Shown: positions 16,100 through 24,444 of the stretch, piece after piece
How the letters are laid out: the number at the start of each line of letters is the position of its first letter
How positions within the stretch are numbered: the first letter of the stretch is position 1
Assembly (NCBI RefSeq): GCF_900176515.1
Contig: NZ_FWXV01000007.1
Coordinates: forward strand, 248,001 to 312,000
Origin: Kibdelosporangium aridum
GTDB taxonomy: Bacteria; Actinomycetota; Actinomycetes; Mycobacteriales; Pseudonocardiaceae
Direction: 5' to 3'
Length of the DNA stretch: 64,000 nucleotides
Translations under genes and position numbers: made by a program
The notes under the pieces: model-generated
Databases searched by the model: none
What the model was told of the DNA's origin: nothing
Seen by the model: only the letters and a program-made list of their open reading frames with translations

Positions 16100-17337
16100 T
16101 GCCGCGTCTCTCCTTCGAACTGTTCAAGGTTGCCCAGCTCGTGGCCCATCCGATCGCGCTTGGTGCGCAGGTACCGCAGGTTCTCCGGGTTCGGCCACAC
16201 CGACAGCGGCACACGATCGACCACCGTCAGGCCATAGCCTTCCAGACCCACGCGCTTGGCCGGATTGTTGGTCAGCAAACGCATGGTCTTCACGCCGAGA
16301 TCCGATAGGATCTGCGCGCCCGTACCGTAGTCACGCGCGTCGGCGGGCACCCCGAGGGCGAGGTTGGCGTCCACCGTGTCGGCGCCGCTGTCCTGCAACT
16401 GGTACGCCTGCAACTTGTGCATCAGGCCGATGCCGCGGCCCTCGTGGCCTCGCATGTAGAGCACAATGCCACGGCCCTCGGACGCGACCGCTTCCAGGGC
16501 GGCGTCAAGCTGGGGACCGCAGTCGCAGCGCAGCGAACCGAACACATCACCGGTCAGGCATTCCGAGTGGACCCGCACCAGGACCTCGGTGCCGTCGCCG
16601 ATCTCGCCGTACACCAGCGCGATGTGTTCGATGCCGTCAAGCAGGCTGTCGTAACCGACCGCGCGGAAGGTGCCGTGCGCGGTCGGGATACGAGCCTCGG
16701 CAACCCGGACGACCTGCTTCTCGTTGCGCCGCCGGTAGGCGATCAGCGCGGCGATCGAGATGATCGCCAAGTCGTGCTCGGCCGCGAAGACCTCGAGCTC
16801 GTCGCGGCGCGCCATGTCGCCTTCGTCCTTTTGCGACACGATCTCGCACAGCACACCCGCTGGCCGCAGCCCCGCCATCACCGCCAGGTCGACGGCAGCC
16901 TCGGTGTGGCCGGGGCGGCGCAGCACGCCGCCTTCCTTGGCACGCAAGGGAACCACGTGGCCAGGGCGGCTGAAGTCAGTGGGCTTGCTGTCCTGGTCGG
17001 CCAGCAGCCGGATCGTGTGCGCACGGTCCGCGGCTGAGATACCGGTGCTCACGCCGTCGCGAGCGTCCACAGTGACCGTGTACGCCGTACCCCGGCGGTC
17101 CTGGTTGGTGTGGAACATCGGCGGCAGGTCGAGACGGTCACAGTCCGCCTCGGTCAGCGGGACGCAGATGTAGCCGGACGTGTACCGGACCATGAACGCG
17201 ACCAGCTCGGGCGTGGCCTTCTCGGCCGCGAAGATCAGATCGCCCTCGTTCTCCCGGTCCTCGTCGTCGACGACGATCACTGGACGCCCTTCGGCGATGT
17301 CCTTGATCGCACGCTCGATGTCGTTCAAGCCGGCCAC
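16096..17337 (-). CDS. ribBA: Bifunctional DHBP synthase / GTP cyclohydrolase II
   Basis: Bifunctional entry enzyme of riboflavin synthesis, about 413 aa. The N-terminal DHBP synthase half has VIVVDDEDRENEGDLIFAAE, RYTSGYICVPL and the TEAAVDLAVMAGL motif; the C-terminal GTP cyclohydrolase II half has RVHSECLTGDVFGSLRCDCG with the three zinc cysteines, and YMRGHEGRGIGL. The start is taken as GTG at 17337 because an almost perfect AAGGAGG precedes it by five bases; the open frame extends further upstream without ribosome-binding signals. It lies 19 nt after ribE and is coupled to ribH, so both precursors of lumazine are made from one message. Confidence 0.96.
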   Translation of the reverse strand: MAGLNDIERAIKDIAEGRPVIVVDDEDRENEGDLIFAAEKATPELVAFMVRYTSGYICVPLTEADCDRLDLPPMFHTNQDRRGTAYTVTVDARDGVSTGISAADRAHTIRLLADQDSKPTDFSRPGHVVPLRAKEGGVLRRPGHTEAAVDLAVMAGLRPAGVLCEIVSQKDEGDMARRDELEVFAAEHDLAIISIAALIAYRRRNEKQVVRVAEARIPTAHGTFRAVGYDSLLDGIEHIALVYGEIGDGTEVLVRVHSECLTGDVFGSLRCDCGPQLDAALEAVASEGRGIVLYMRGHEGRGIGLMHKLQAYQLQDSGADTVDANLALGVPADARDYGTGAQILSDLGVKTMRLLTNNPAKRVGLEGYGLTVVDRVPLSVWPNPENLRYLRTKRDRMGHELGNLEQFEGETRQ

Positions 17338-17356
17338 GGCGCCTCCTTCAGAACCA

Positions 17357-17980
17357 CTAGCGCCCATTGTGGCCCTGCCCTGCCGCCGTTGCCGTCGCGA
17401 TGTGAGGCACAGCAAGTCGCTCGACGTACTTGGCCAGCACGTCCACTTCCAGGTTCACCACGTCGCCCGGCTGGCGCAGACCCAGCGTGGTCAGCGACAA
17501 CGTAGTCGGGATCAGGGCGACCGAGAACCGGTGGTCGGCGACGGACGCCACCGTCAGCGACACCCCGTCGATGGCGATCGAACCCTTCTCGACCACGTAC
17601 CTCGCCAGGTCGGCCGGCAGTTCGAACGTGGTGAGCCCGTCCTCGGCGCGCGAGACGAACACGCCGGTGCCGTCCACGTGACCTTGCACGATGTGCCCGC
17701 CGAGCCGGTCACCGAGCGCCATCGCGCGCTCGAGGTTGACCTGGTCACCCTCGTGCGCCTTGGCCAGGCTGGAGCGCAGCAGCGTCTCGTGCACCACATC
17801 GACGGTGAACGCACCGCCGGAGACGTCCACGACGGTCAGGCACACGCCGTTGACCGCGATGGAGTCCCCGTGTTTGGCGTCGGAGGTCACCAGCGGGCCC
17901 GCGACCGTGAGCCGCGCCGCGTCGGGCAAGGGCTCGACAGCCACGATCTGGCCGCGCTCCTCGACGATCCCGGTGAACAT
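17357..17980 (-). CDS. ribE: Riboflavin synthase alpha chain
   Basis: Riboflavin synthase of 207 aa, dismutating two lumazine molecules to riboflavin. The N-terminus MFTGIVEERG is diagnostic, and the two tandem lumazine-binding folds are visible: HGDSIAVNGVCLTVVDV in the first half and KGSIAIDGVSLTVASV in the second, each with the GVCLTV/GVSLTV core. The gene is two bases downstream of rpe, where other actinobacteria have ribD in between. Upstream of ribBA in the same operon. Confidence 0.97.
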   Translation of the reverse strand: MFTGIVEERGQIVAVEPLPDAARLTVAGPLVTSDAKHGDSIAVNGVCLTVVDVSGGAFTVDVVHETLLRSSLAKAHEGDQVNLERAMALGDRLGGHIVQGHVDGTGVFVSRAEDGLTTFELPADLARYVVEKGSIAIDGVSLTVASVADHRFSVALIPTTLSLTTLGLRQPGDVVNLEVDVLAKYVERLAVPHIATATAAGQGHNGR

Positions 17981-17982
17981 GC

Positions 17983-18657
17983 TCAGGCTCCTCCCCTGAT
18001 TCGCGCAGCGCGATCGCGCAGCGCCGAAATGGCTTTCCCGGGATCGTCCGCGTTGTAGACCGCTGACCCAGCGACAAAACAGTCGACACCGGCTTCAGCT
18101 GCTAGGTCGATCGTGTCGCTGTTTATTCCCCCGTCGATCTCGACGAGCAGATCTAGGTGCCCGGTGTCGACCAGGCGGCGCGCTTGGCGGACCTTGCCGA
18201 GCACTTCCGACATGAACGACTGCCCGCCGAACCCGGGTTCGACCGACATCACCAGCAGGGTGTCGTAGTGTTTGAGCACGTCGAGCCATGGCTCGAGCGG
18301 GGTGTCCGGCTTGATCGACAGCCCGGCTTTCGCGCCCGCGGCCTTGAGGTCCTTGGCGAGCTTGACCGGATCTCCGGCCGCCTCAGCGTGCACGGTGACG
18401 TTGTGCGCGCCTGCCTCGGCGTATCCGACCGCCCAGCGGTCCGGGTCGTCGATCATCAGGTGACAGTCCATCGGGATGTCGGTCACCTTCAGCAGCGCCT
18501 CGACCACGGGCAGTCCCAAGGTCAGGTTGGGCACGAAATGCGCGTCCATCACGTCGACATGCACCCAGTCCGCTCCCGCGATGGCGGCCAGCTCGTCAGC
18601 CAGGCGGGCGAAATCGGCGGACAAGATGCTAGGCGCGATCATTGGTTCTGCGGACAC
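17983..18657 (-). CDS. rpe: Ribulose-phosphate 3-epimerase
   Basis: Pentose-phosphate-pathway epimerase interconverting ribulose 5-phosphate and xylulose 5-phosphate, 224 aa, TIM barrel. Signatures are IAPSILSADFARLADEL, VHVDVMDAHFVPNLTLG (catalytic Asp and metal His), MDCHLMIDDP and VMSVEPGFGGQSFM, with EIDGGINSDT carrying the second catalytic Asp. Ribulose 5-phosphate is also the RibB substrate, which explains the close linkage: rpe is the first gene of the rpe-ribE-ribBA-ribH-PH unit. Confidence 0.97.
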   Translation of the reverse strand: MSAEPMIAPSILSADFARLADELAAIAGADWVHVDVMDAHFVPNLTLGLPVVEALLKVTDIPMDCHLMIDDPDRWAVGYAEAGAHNVTVHAEAAGDPVKLAKDLKAAGAKAGLSIKPDTPLEPWLDVLKHYDTLLVMSVEPGFGGQSFMSEVLGKVRQARRLVDTGHLDLLVEIDGGINSDTIDLAAEAGVDCFVAGSAVYNADDPGKAISALRDRAARIRGGA

Positions 18658-18666
18658 ACCCGAAGT

Positions 18667-19248
18667 CTATGGTTGATGCGTTCCGGCTACCGGAAGGGCG
18701 TCCAGCACGGTCGTCCACGGTTGGTCATATGAGACCGGCGTCACCAGCGCACCCGCCGCGTGCAACGTGGCCAGATGGCTCGGCCACGCCGGGTGCGCCG
18801 CCTGCGTTTCGGACAACTGCGGGCACACCGACACGTGCACCTGCGGATTGCCGAGCGCTTCGCACAGCACGGTCAGGGCCTGGTTGTCAGCGATGCCGAG
18901 CGCCAGCTTGGCGGTGGAGCTCGCGCTCGCGGGCACGAACAGGAACGTGGCCGGGTCCGGATGCGGGCGAGGTTCGCCGGGCAACCGCGACTCGCTGCGC
19001 ACCGGCAAGTCGGTGAGCTCAGTCAGCCGGTCGTATTCACCGGACGTCTTCAGCCACCGGTGCGCCGTCGGCGTCAGCGTGATCGCCAGCCGCCAGCCGC
19101 GCTCGGCGGCTGGCCGGGCGATCTCGTCGTGCAACCGGCTGTCGACGCCGAAGCACGCCGCGGCGACCAATCCCAGAACGGCTATGACTCGTCCTTCTGG
19201 TCTCGTGGCTTGGCTGCCTTGCGCTGCTGCTCCGCGCGTTCGCGGCAC
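18667..19248 (-). CDS. Flavoprotein (PPC-decarboxylase-like fold), start uncertain
   Basis: Flavin-dependent decarboxylase-like protein (flavoprotein family PF02441), about 172-193 aa. The frame shows a Rossmann-type start VIAVLGLVAAACFGVDSRL, TLTPTAHRWLKTSGE, FLFVPASASSTAKLALGIADNQ (the flavin/substrate segment with ASASSTAKLA and DNQA) and HPAWPSHLATLHAAG. Homologues begin at the beta strand, but here that position (19185) reads ATA, overlapping the TAG stop of the next upstream gene; the nearest canonical start is GTG at 19248, which overlaps that gene by 67 nt. A TTG inside the first strand would destroy the fold. Function in detail unknown. It lies just upstream of rpe, on the same strand. 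Confidence 0.75.
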   Translation of the reverse strand: MPRTRGAAAQGSQATRPEGRVIAVLGLVAAACFGVDSRLHDEIARPAAERGWRLAITLTPTAHRWLKTSGEYDRLTELTDLPVRSESRLPGEPRPHPDPATFLFVPASASSTAKLALGIADNQALTVLCEALGNPQVHVSVCPQLSETQAAHPAWPSHLATLHAAGALVTPVSYDQPWTTVLDALPVAGTHQP

Positions 19249-19553
19249 TTGCGCAAGAACTCCTCGTCGTCGTCCGGGCTGGCCGCGACGTGGCGCCCCG
19301 GCCGGTCGTATTCCGGGAACCGGCTCGGCGACGCCTGACGGTAGTGGCCACCGCCGCCGCCTGCCCGTTCCGGACGGCCGGCGACCAGCCACAGGATCGA
19401 GCCGATCAACGGCAGCAGCAAGACGATGAACAACCAGCCCATCTTGGGCAAGTTGCGGGTGGTCCCGTCGACGGTGGTGATCACGTCGACGAGGCAGAAG
19501 ATCCAGAGGCCCATCACGACGATGCTGACCAGGCCACCAGCGAACAACGGCAT
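19182..19553 (-). CDS. Phospholipase D nuclease N-terminal-domain membrane protein (PLDc_N)
   Basis: Small membrane protein of about 123 aa. ATG at 19553 begins directly with a first transmembrane segment (AGGLVSIVVMGLWIFCLVDVI), followed by the PLDc_N signature TTVDGTTRNLPKMGWLFIVLLLPLIGSILWLVAGRP with the second membrane helix. The C-terminal half is hydrophilic, with a glycine run and a charged tail ending EQQRKAAKPRDQKDES. Longer upstream extensions in the same frame lack membrane or domain character and were rejected. Such proteins are widespread in actinobacteria with no proven function. The stop overlaps the start region of the flavoprotein gene, so the two are probably cotranscribed. 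Confidence 0.85.
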   Translation of the reverse strand: MPLFAGGLVSIVVMGLWIFCLVDVITTVDGTTRNLPKMGWLFIVLLLPLIGSILWLVAGRPERAGGGGGHYRQASPSRFPEYDRPGRHVAASPDDDEEFLRKCRERAEQQRKAAKPRDQKDES

Positions 19554-19689
19554 GTGTCTCTCCGCCCCAGAAGACAAAGCGAAATCCGTGTGAAGAGCGG
19601 CCAGTGTGCCAGGCCTGCCCGAGCGGGCAGCTCGCAGGGTCCGGATACCGCCCGAAATTCGCGGACAAAGACCCGCCGGTACCGCTTGA

Positions 19690-20124
19690 ATGCCGTCCAT
19701 GACGACACGACGCACCGCCATCGCCGGCATGGTGACCGCGCTGATGCTGGGGTTGACCGCCGCCGGAACCGCCGCGCCGGCCACTGTGGACAACGCGGTC
19801 GAGAAGACACCTGGGGAGTCCTACAAGCGCACGGAGTTGTACTTCGGCGGCAGCAAACCGGACGGTTCGGTCATCACGCCCGCCGATTTCGAGCAGTTCG
19901 TGGACAAGGAGGTCACGCCCGCGTTCCCGGACGGCCTGACCTGGCTCGAGGCGCACGGCCAGTGGATGGGCGGCAAAGAGGACTCGTACGTGCTGATCCT
20001 GCTGTACCCGTACACCAAGCGGACGGCCAACCGCGACATCGAAGAGATCCGCACCGACTACAAGACGCAGTTCCAGCAGCAGTCCGTCCTGCGCGCTGAC
20101 AGCGTCGAGCGTGTCTCCTTCTGA
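19690..20124 (+). CDS. Secreted DUF3574 protein
   Basis: Exported protein of 144 aa matching the DUF3574 family in length and pattern: a signal peptide (MTTRRTAIAGMVTALMLGL with cleavage after GTAAPA), then YKRTELYFGGSKPDGSVIT, VDKEVTPAFPDGLTWLEAHG, VLILLYPYTKRTANRDIEEI and the terminal QQQSVLRADSVERVSF. ATG at 19699 is an equally good start and gives a shorter twin-Arg-like MTTRRTA beginning. The family is thought to be extracytoplasmic; no activity is known. It is transcribed divergently from the PLDc_N gene and is followed by a hairpin. Confidence 0.85.
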   Translation: MPSMTTRRTAIAGMVTALMLGLTAAGTAAPATVDNAVEKTPGESYKRTELYFGGSKPDGSVITPADFEQFVDKEVTPAFPDGLTWLEAHGQWMGGKEDSYVLILLYPYTKRTANRDIEEIRTDYKTQFQQQSVLRADSVERVSF

Positions 20125-20132
20125 CGCCGAAG

Positions 20133-20167
20133 CTGTGAGCGTTCCGGACAAAGCGGGACGCTCACAG
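20133..20167 (+). terminator. Terminator hairpin after DUF3574 gene
   Basis: CTGTGAGCGT at 20133-20142 pairs with ACGCTCACAG at 20158-20167; three further GC pairs extend the stem across one mismatch. It starts 9 nt after the stop codon. No U-run follows, as usual in GC-rich actinobacteria. Confidence 0.7.
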
Positions 20168-20304
20168 GCACGAGGCGCCATCGGGTGTCTCATCGCGACA
20201 CTCGGCGGACCGGCGAGCGCGATCCTCGCCAACGGCGGCCTGGGTCGGCTGATCAGGTCGTGTCACGACGCCGAGCGGGCCCTCGTGGCTTCCGTTGTAC
20301 TTGC

Positions 20305-21723
20305 CTAAATCCTTCGGATGATGGCGCAGTACATCGCGTCCGTGCCGTGCAGGTGCGGCCAGAGCTGCACGTCGGGACCGTCGCCGAGATCGGGCACGCC
20401 AGGGAAGAACTCCCGGGCGTCCAATTGCTCTGCTTTGGTCCGGCGAACCACGTCGCCGACAACGCCAACGGTCTCGGACAGGTGCGGCGAGCACACGACG
20501 TACGCGACCACGCCGCCTGGCCGGACGAGTTCCATCGCCGACAGCAGCAGTTCGCGCTGCAGTTTGGTCAGGTCGCCGACGTCCGATTGCTGACGCCGCC
20601 ACCGCGCCTCGGGCCTGCGCCGCAATGCACCGAGCCCGGTGCACGGCGCGTCCACGAGCACCCGGTCGAAGCTGCCCGGTTTGAACCCGGTGTCGCGACC
20701 GTCGACCACATGCACGGTCACCGGCTGTCCCTCGGTGGCGTTCTCGATGAGCTTCGCCCGGTGCGGCGCCTTTTCGACGGCGTCCACAGTCGCGTCACTC
20801 AGCCCAGCCAAGGCGCCGAGCATCGCCGCCTTACCGCCCGGCCCCGCGCACAGGTCCAGCCAACGCTCGTCGGAGCCGGTGAGCGTCGGCCGCGTCAACG
20901 CGATCGCGCACAGCTGACTGCCTTCGTCTTGCACGCCTGCGAACCGTTCGCGAACGGGTTCCATATCGGACGGATCACCGGCGCCGGCTTCCAACCGCAC
21001 GCCATAAGGCGAGTACGGCGCGACATCGCCACCGGTGATCGCAGCGAGTTCCTCAGCGGTGATCTCGCCCGGCCGCGCCACCAAGTGCACAGCGGGACGT
21101 TCATCGTCGGCTTCCAGCGCGGCCTGCAGGCGGTCGCCCTTGTCGCCGAGCGAGTCAGCGAACGCGCGCGCGATCCACCGCGGATGAGCGGTCGCCGTTG
21201 CCAAATATCCTATAGGATCTTCGATACGGGATGGCGCCAGCGCGTCGACCCACTCCTGTTCGGACCGTTCGCCAACCTTGCGGAGCACCGCGTTGGCGAA
21301 CCCGGCCAACCGGGAACCGACGTCGAACCGAGCGAGATCCACAGTGGACGACACGGCGGCGTGCGGTGGGATCCGGGTGCGCAACAGTTGATACGCGCCC
21401 AGCCGGAGCACGTCGAGCAGCTGCTTGTCCACTTGCGACAACGGACGGTCCGAGCATTCGGCGATCACCTGGTCCAGCCAGCCCATCGCGCGGCACGTGC
21501 CGTACGCCAACTCAGTCGCCAGAGCCGCGTCACGTCCGGTGATCCGCCGTTCCCGCAGCAAACCGGGCAAGACGAGGTTCGCGTACGCGTCACGGTCACG
21601 CACCGCGCGCAACGTGTCCAACGCCGCGCGACGAGCCGGATCCTCCATCGGCGGGCGCGGAGCGGACGGCTCACGGCGGCGCGGCGGATGCGCCCGTCGC
21701 GGCCGGGACGGTCGGTGCGTCAA
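20305..21723 (-). CDS. rsmB: 16S rRNA m5C967 methyltransferase RsmB
   Basis: RNA (cytosine-5) methyltransferase with an N-terminal NusB-like RNA-binding domain, 472 aa. The first 25 residues are Arg/Pro-rich. NusB-like features are AALDTLRAVRDRDAYANLVL and ATELAYGTCRAMGWLDQVI. The SAM domain carries LDLCAGPGGKAAMLGAL (motif I), VLVDAPCTGLGALRRRPEARW (motif IV with catalytic Cys) and VAYVVCSPHLSETVGVV (motif VI with the second Cys). The TTG start at 21723 overlaps the fmt stop (TTGA); an internal ATG before DPARRAALD is the alternative. It modifies 16S rRNA, matching its translation-related operon partners def and fmt. Confidence 0.96.
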   Translation of the reverse strand: MTHRPSRPRRAHPPRRREPSAPRPPMEDPARRAALDTLRAVRDRDAYANLVLPGLLRERRITGRDAALATELAYGTCRAMGWLDQVIAECSDRPLSQVDKQLLDVLRLGAYQLLRTRIPPHAAVSSTVDLARFDVGSRLAGFANAVLRKVGERSEQEWVDALAPSRIEDPIGYLATATAHPRWIARAFADSLGDKGDRLQAALEADDERPAVHLVARPGEITAEELAAITGGDVAPYSPYGVRLEAGAGDPSDMEPVRERFAGVQDEGSQLCAIALTRPTLTGSDERWLDLCAGPGGKAAMLGALAGLSDATVDAVEKAPHRAKLIENATEGQPVTVHVVDGRDTGFKPGSFDRVLVDAPCTGLGALRRRPEARWRRQQSDVGDLTKLQRELLLSAMELVRPGGVVAYVVCSPHLSETVGVVGDVVRRTKAEQLDAREFFPGVPDLGDGPDVQLWPHLHGTDAMYCAIIRRI

Positions 21724-22649
21724 GACAATCGTTCTCCTTGCTCGACCCGGGCCCCACGAGCCCAGTCGGTCGCAGCCATCTTCTTCTTACCCGGCGCTTG
21801 GACATCGCCCAGCTGCACGGGCTGCGTCGCGGTGCCGACAAGCACACGCTTGCGTTCCACTTTGACCTCACCAGGCTGCAGCGCCTCGGCGTCAACCACC
21901 GTCACCGGCCCGAGCTTGAGACGTTCGCCGCGGAACTCCGCCCACGCGCCCGGCTCCGGCGTGACGGCACGCACCAGGCGATCGACCGCGAGCGCGGGCT
22001 GCGTCACGTCGATGTGCCCGTCGTCCACCGTGATCTTGGAGGCGTAACTGACCCCGTCGACCTCTTGCTGCTCGACCGCGCGGATCGTGCCGTCCTCGAT
22101 TCCGTCCAACGTGGACACCATCAGGTCGGCACCGGCCACCGCGAGCCTGGCGAGCAAGTCGCCCGCGGTGTCCTGCGGCCGGATCGGCTCGGTCAGCACA
22201 CCGAACACCGGCCCCGCGTCCAGTTCCTTGACGATCCGGAACGTGCTCGCACCAGTGATCTCGTCGCCCGCCCTGATAGCGGCCTGCACCGGCGCGGCGC
22301 CACGCCACGCTGGCAACAGCGAGAAGTGCAGGTTCACCCAACCGTGCGGAGGAATGTCCAACGCGACCTGCGGCAGCAACGCCCCATACGCGACGACCGG
22401 GCAGCAGTCCGGCGCCAACTCGGTCAACTTGGCCAGGAAATCCGGGTCCTTGACGCGTTGCGGCGTAAGCACCTCGATGCCGTGTTCGTCAGCCAACGCA
22501 CCGACCGGCGACCGGACGACGTGCCTGCCGCGGCCAGCGGGGGCGTCCGGCCTGGTCACCACCGCGACGACCTCGTGCCGCGGTGAGTCGATCAGTGCTT
22601 GGAGTGTCGGTACCGCGGGCTCGGGCGTCCCGGCGAAGACCAGCCGCAT
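21720..22649 (-). CDS. fmt: Methionyl-tRNA formyltransferase
   Basis: Formylates initiator Met-tRNA using 10-formyl-tetrahydrofolate, 309 aa. ATG at 22649 opens the typical MRLVFAGTPEPAVPTLQAL; the longer ORF upstream is inside def. The catalytic set is present: NLHFSLLPAWRGAAPVQAAI (Asn and His) and STFRIVKELDAGPVFG (Asp). The C-terminal tRNA-binding OB-like domain follows (LVRAVTPEPGAWAEFRGERLKLG). It begins two bases after the def stop and overlaps rsmB, forming a tight translation-initiation operon. Confidence 0.97.
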   Translation of the reverse strand: MRLVFAGTPEPAVPTLQALIDSPRHEVVAVVTRPDAPAGRGRHVVRSPVGALADEHGIEVLTPQRVKDPDFLAKLTELAPDCCPVVAYGALLPQVALDIPPHGWVNLHFSLLPAWRGAAPVQAAIRAGDEITGASTFRIVKELDAGPVFGVLTEPIRPQDTAGDLLARLAVAGADLMVSTLDGIEDGTIRAVEQQEVDGVSYASKITVDDGHIDVTQPALAVDRLVRAVTPEPGAWAEFRGERLKLGPVTVVDAEALQPGEVKVERKRVLVGTATQPVQLGDVQAPGKKKMAATDWARGARVEQGERLS

Positions 22650-22651
22650 GG

Positions 22652-23197
22652 TCAGAAGCCTCCGAACAACGCGTGCGGGTCCTGCTTGATCGTCGGCATC
22701 GAACCGCTGAACCACGACGCCTGCCGGATCTCGCGCATCGCTTGCTTGCGCGTGTCCGGGTCGAGCCGGTCGAGGAACAGCACGCCGTCCAGGTGGTCGG
22801 TCTCATGCTGGATACAGCGCGCCAGCAGGTCGGTTCCCTCGATCTCGATCGGTTCGCCGTGCATGTTCCACCCGGTCGCGACGATGTTGCGCAGCCGCCG
22901 TGTCTCCCAGGTGAAGCCAGGGATGGACAGGCAGCCTTCCTCGCCGTCCTGGCATTCGTCGTCGATCGCGTTCCACGTCGGGTTCACCATGTGCCCGGCG
23001 AAGCCGTCGCAGTGATACGTGAACACCCGCAGGCCCACGCCCAACTGCGGGGCGGCGAGCCCGGCACCGCCCTGCGACTCCATGGTGTCCCACAGGTCCT
23101 GGACGAGCGTACGGAGCTCCTTGTCGAAGTCGACGACCTCGTCCGCGGGCGTGCGCAGCACCGGGTCACCGAAGAGCCTGATCGGTTGGATGGTCAC
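22652..23197 (-). CDS. def: Peptide deformylase
   Basis: Metal-dependent enzyme that removes the formyl group from nascent N-formyl-Met, 181 aa. All three motifs are present: GGAGLAAPQLGVG (motif 1), EEGCLSIPG (motif 2 with the metal Cys) and QHETDHLDGVLF (motif 3, HExxH). GTG start at 23197, opening with IQPIRLFGDPVLRTPA. The upstream hypothetical gene ends 11 nt before it and fmt starts 2 nt after it, so def sits in the middle of one transcription unit. Confidence 0.97.
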   Translation of the reverse strand: MTIQPIRLFGDPVLRTPADEVVDFDKELRTLVQDLWDTMESQGGAGLAAPQLGVGLRVFTYHCDGFAGHMVNPTWNAIDDECQDGEEGCLSIPGFTWETRRLRNIVATGWNMHGEPIEIEGTDLLARCIQHETDHLDGVLFLDRLDPDTRKQAMREIRQASWFSGSMPTIKQDPHALFGGF

Positions 23198-23208
23198 GAC
23201 GTTCGATT

Positions 23209-24381
23209 CTACGAAGTTTCCTCGTAGGCGGTTGTCAGCACTCCCTTGGTCAGGGTGATCCGGCCCTTGGTAGTCCCGCTGACGCCGGGCTCGTCAAGGT
23301 ACCTGTCGTCGCCGTAGTCCTCCCATGCGGCGATTGCCTCTGACATCTCGGCCGCGTCGTCGTCCGCACCGCGCAGCACCGCGACGGCGAGCCGGAGATA
23401 GCAACCAGGTTTCGTATCCGAAAACTGATGAGCCATCGCCTCCACCTTGGCGATGACTTCGGTTCGGGAGTAAAGCGCGGCCAGCAGCGCCAGCGGATAA
23501 CGATTGGCAGGCGGTTCGAAGTCCCAGCGCTCCAGCAACGACGGCAAAACTTCGCCGACAGCTCGGTGAACCTCATCAGTCCAGGCCGCGGGTTCCGGCT
23601 CGCCACCAAACGCCATCCGCGAAACCATGCTGGCGTCCCGCTCGCCTGCGGCGAGGGTCAGGTCGCGGTAGAGATACGACCGGCAGATGGCGGGCAGGGC
23701 GCCGGATGTCACCATCCGGGCGATGAACGGGATCGCGGGCGCCGTCGCCGAGTAGAACGTCCCCTGGTGCATGAGGTTGTCGCCGAAGAGCTCGCTGTGG
23801 ATCTCCGCCCACTCTTCCCACACTTCGAAGTCGTGGGCGAGGCCGCGGATCAGGCCGGGGATGTCCTCGGCGCTGCCGTGCGCGTGCTCGAGTGCTGCCC
23901 AGTCGATGTCGTCGAGTCCGCTGAGATCGATCTCGGTTTTCTCGATGTCATCCGGGCTGAGCGAGAGGATGGCATCCGCGGGCTGCGGAACCTCCACGAT
24001 CTCCGGCACGGCAGGCCGCCGCCCCGGATTGATCAGCCGAATCGGCCCGTCCTGGTCGGCAATCCCCAGCTGGCTCACATCGAACTGGGATCCGCCTTGG
24101 AAGAACCCACCGTGCTCTCGCGCGACCGCAGCGGCCCGCCGACCCACCTCGCGGTAAGCGCGATGACCGGCCTTGTCGGTCATATACGGTCCCTCGTCGA
24201 CCACGAAGACGGTCCAACTCGTTCGCTCGACAGGGTCGACGTCAAACGGCAGCGCCCGGCTCGGTCGAGCTGTCACTCGGGGATATCCGAACTCCGCGAA
24301 GGCTTCGGCTAGTGCCCGGGCCGTCTCTTCATCTGGAACAACGAAATAGGACGTGCCAGCCATCGCCGTCCACTCACTCAC
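23209..24381 (-). CDS. Hypothetical protein upstream of def
   Basis: A 390-aa soluble protein that I do not recognise. The N-terminal 100 residues alternate strands and helices (TSYFVVPDEETARALAEAFAEFG, then WTVFVVDEGP and GRRAAAVAREHGGFFQGG) and vaguely resemble RraB/DUF695-type alpha-beta domains. A middle acidic linker (SPDDIEKTEIDLSGLDDIDW) leads to an all-helical C-terminal half with HEAT-like character (VGEVLPSLLERWDFEPPANR, LALLAALYSRTEVIAKVEAM). There is no signal peptide or membrane segment. The start is GTG 24381 or ATG 24363. Its stop lies 11 nt before def, so it is probably cotranscribed with def-fmt-rsmB, but no function should be assumed. The codon pattern is like that of its neighbours. 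Confidence 0.75.
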   Translation of the reverse strand: MSEWTAMAGTSYFVVPDEETARALAEAFAEFGYPRVTARPSRALPFDVDPVERTSWTVFVVDEGPYMTDKAGHRAYREVGRRAAAVAREHGGFFQGGSQFDVSQLGIADQDGPIRLINPGRRPAVPEIVEVPQPADAILSLSPDDIEKTEIDLSGLDDIDWAALEHAHGSAEDIPGLIRGLAHDFEVWEEWAEIHSELFGDNLMHQGTFYSATAPAIPFIARMVTSGALPAICRSYLYRDLTLAAGERDASMVSRMAFGGEPEPAAWTDEVHRAVGEVLPSLLERWDFEPPANRYPLALLAALYSRTEVIAKVEAMAHQFSDTKPGCYLRLAVAVLRGADDDAAEMSEAIAAWEDYGDDRYLDEPGVSGTTKGRITLTKGVLTTAYEETS

Positions 24382-24398
24382 AGTGTCCCCAAACGCAG

Positions 24399-24429
24399 TG
24401 CGGCGGCCGCTGTTGCTGCGGCCGCCGCA
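24399..24429 (-). terminator. Terminator after GH28 gene
   Basis: A 12-bp perfect stem, TGCGGCGGCCGC (24399-24410) and its complement (24418-24429), with a 7-nt TGTTGCT loop, lies 15 nt after the GH28 stop. It also sits directly upstream of the hypothetical gene, separating it from GH28. Confidence 0.8.
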
Positions 24430-24444
24430 TGGATATCACCGGGG

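Noticed and set aside
20111..20308. 65-aa plus-strand ORF between DUF3574 and rsmB
   Set aside because: It starts inside the previous gene, crosses the terminator hairpin and lacks any recognised features.
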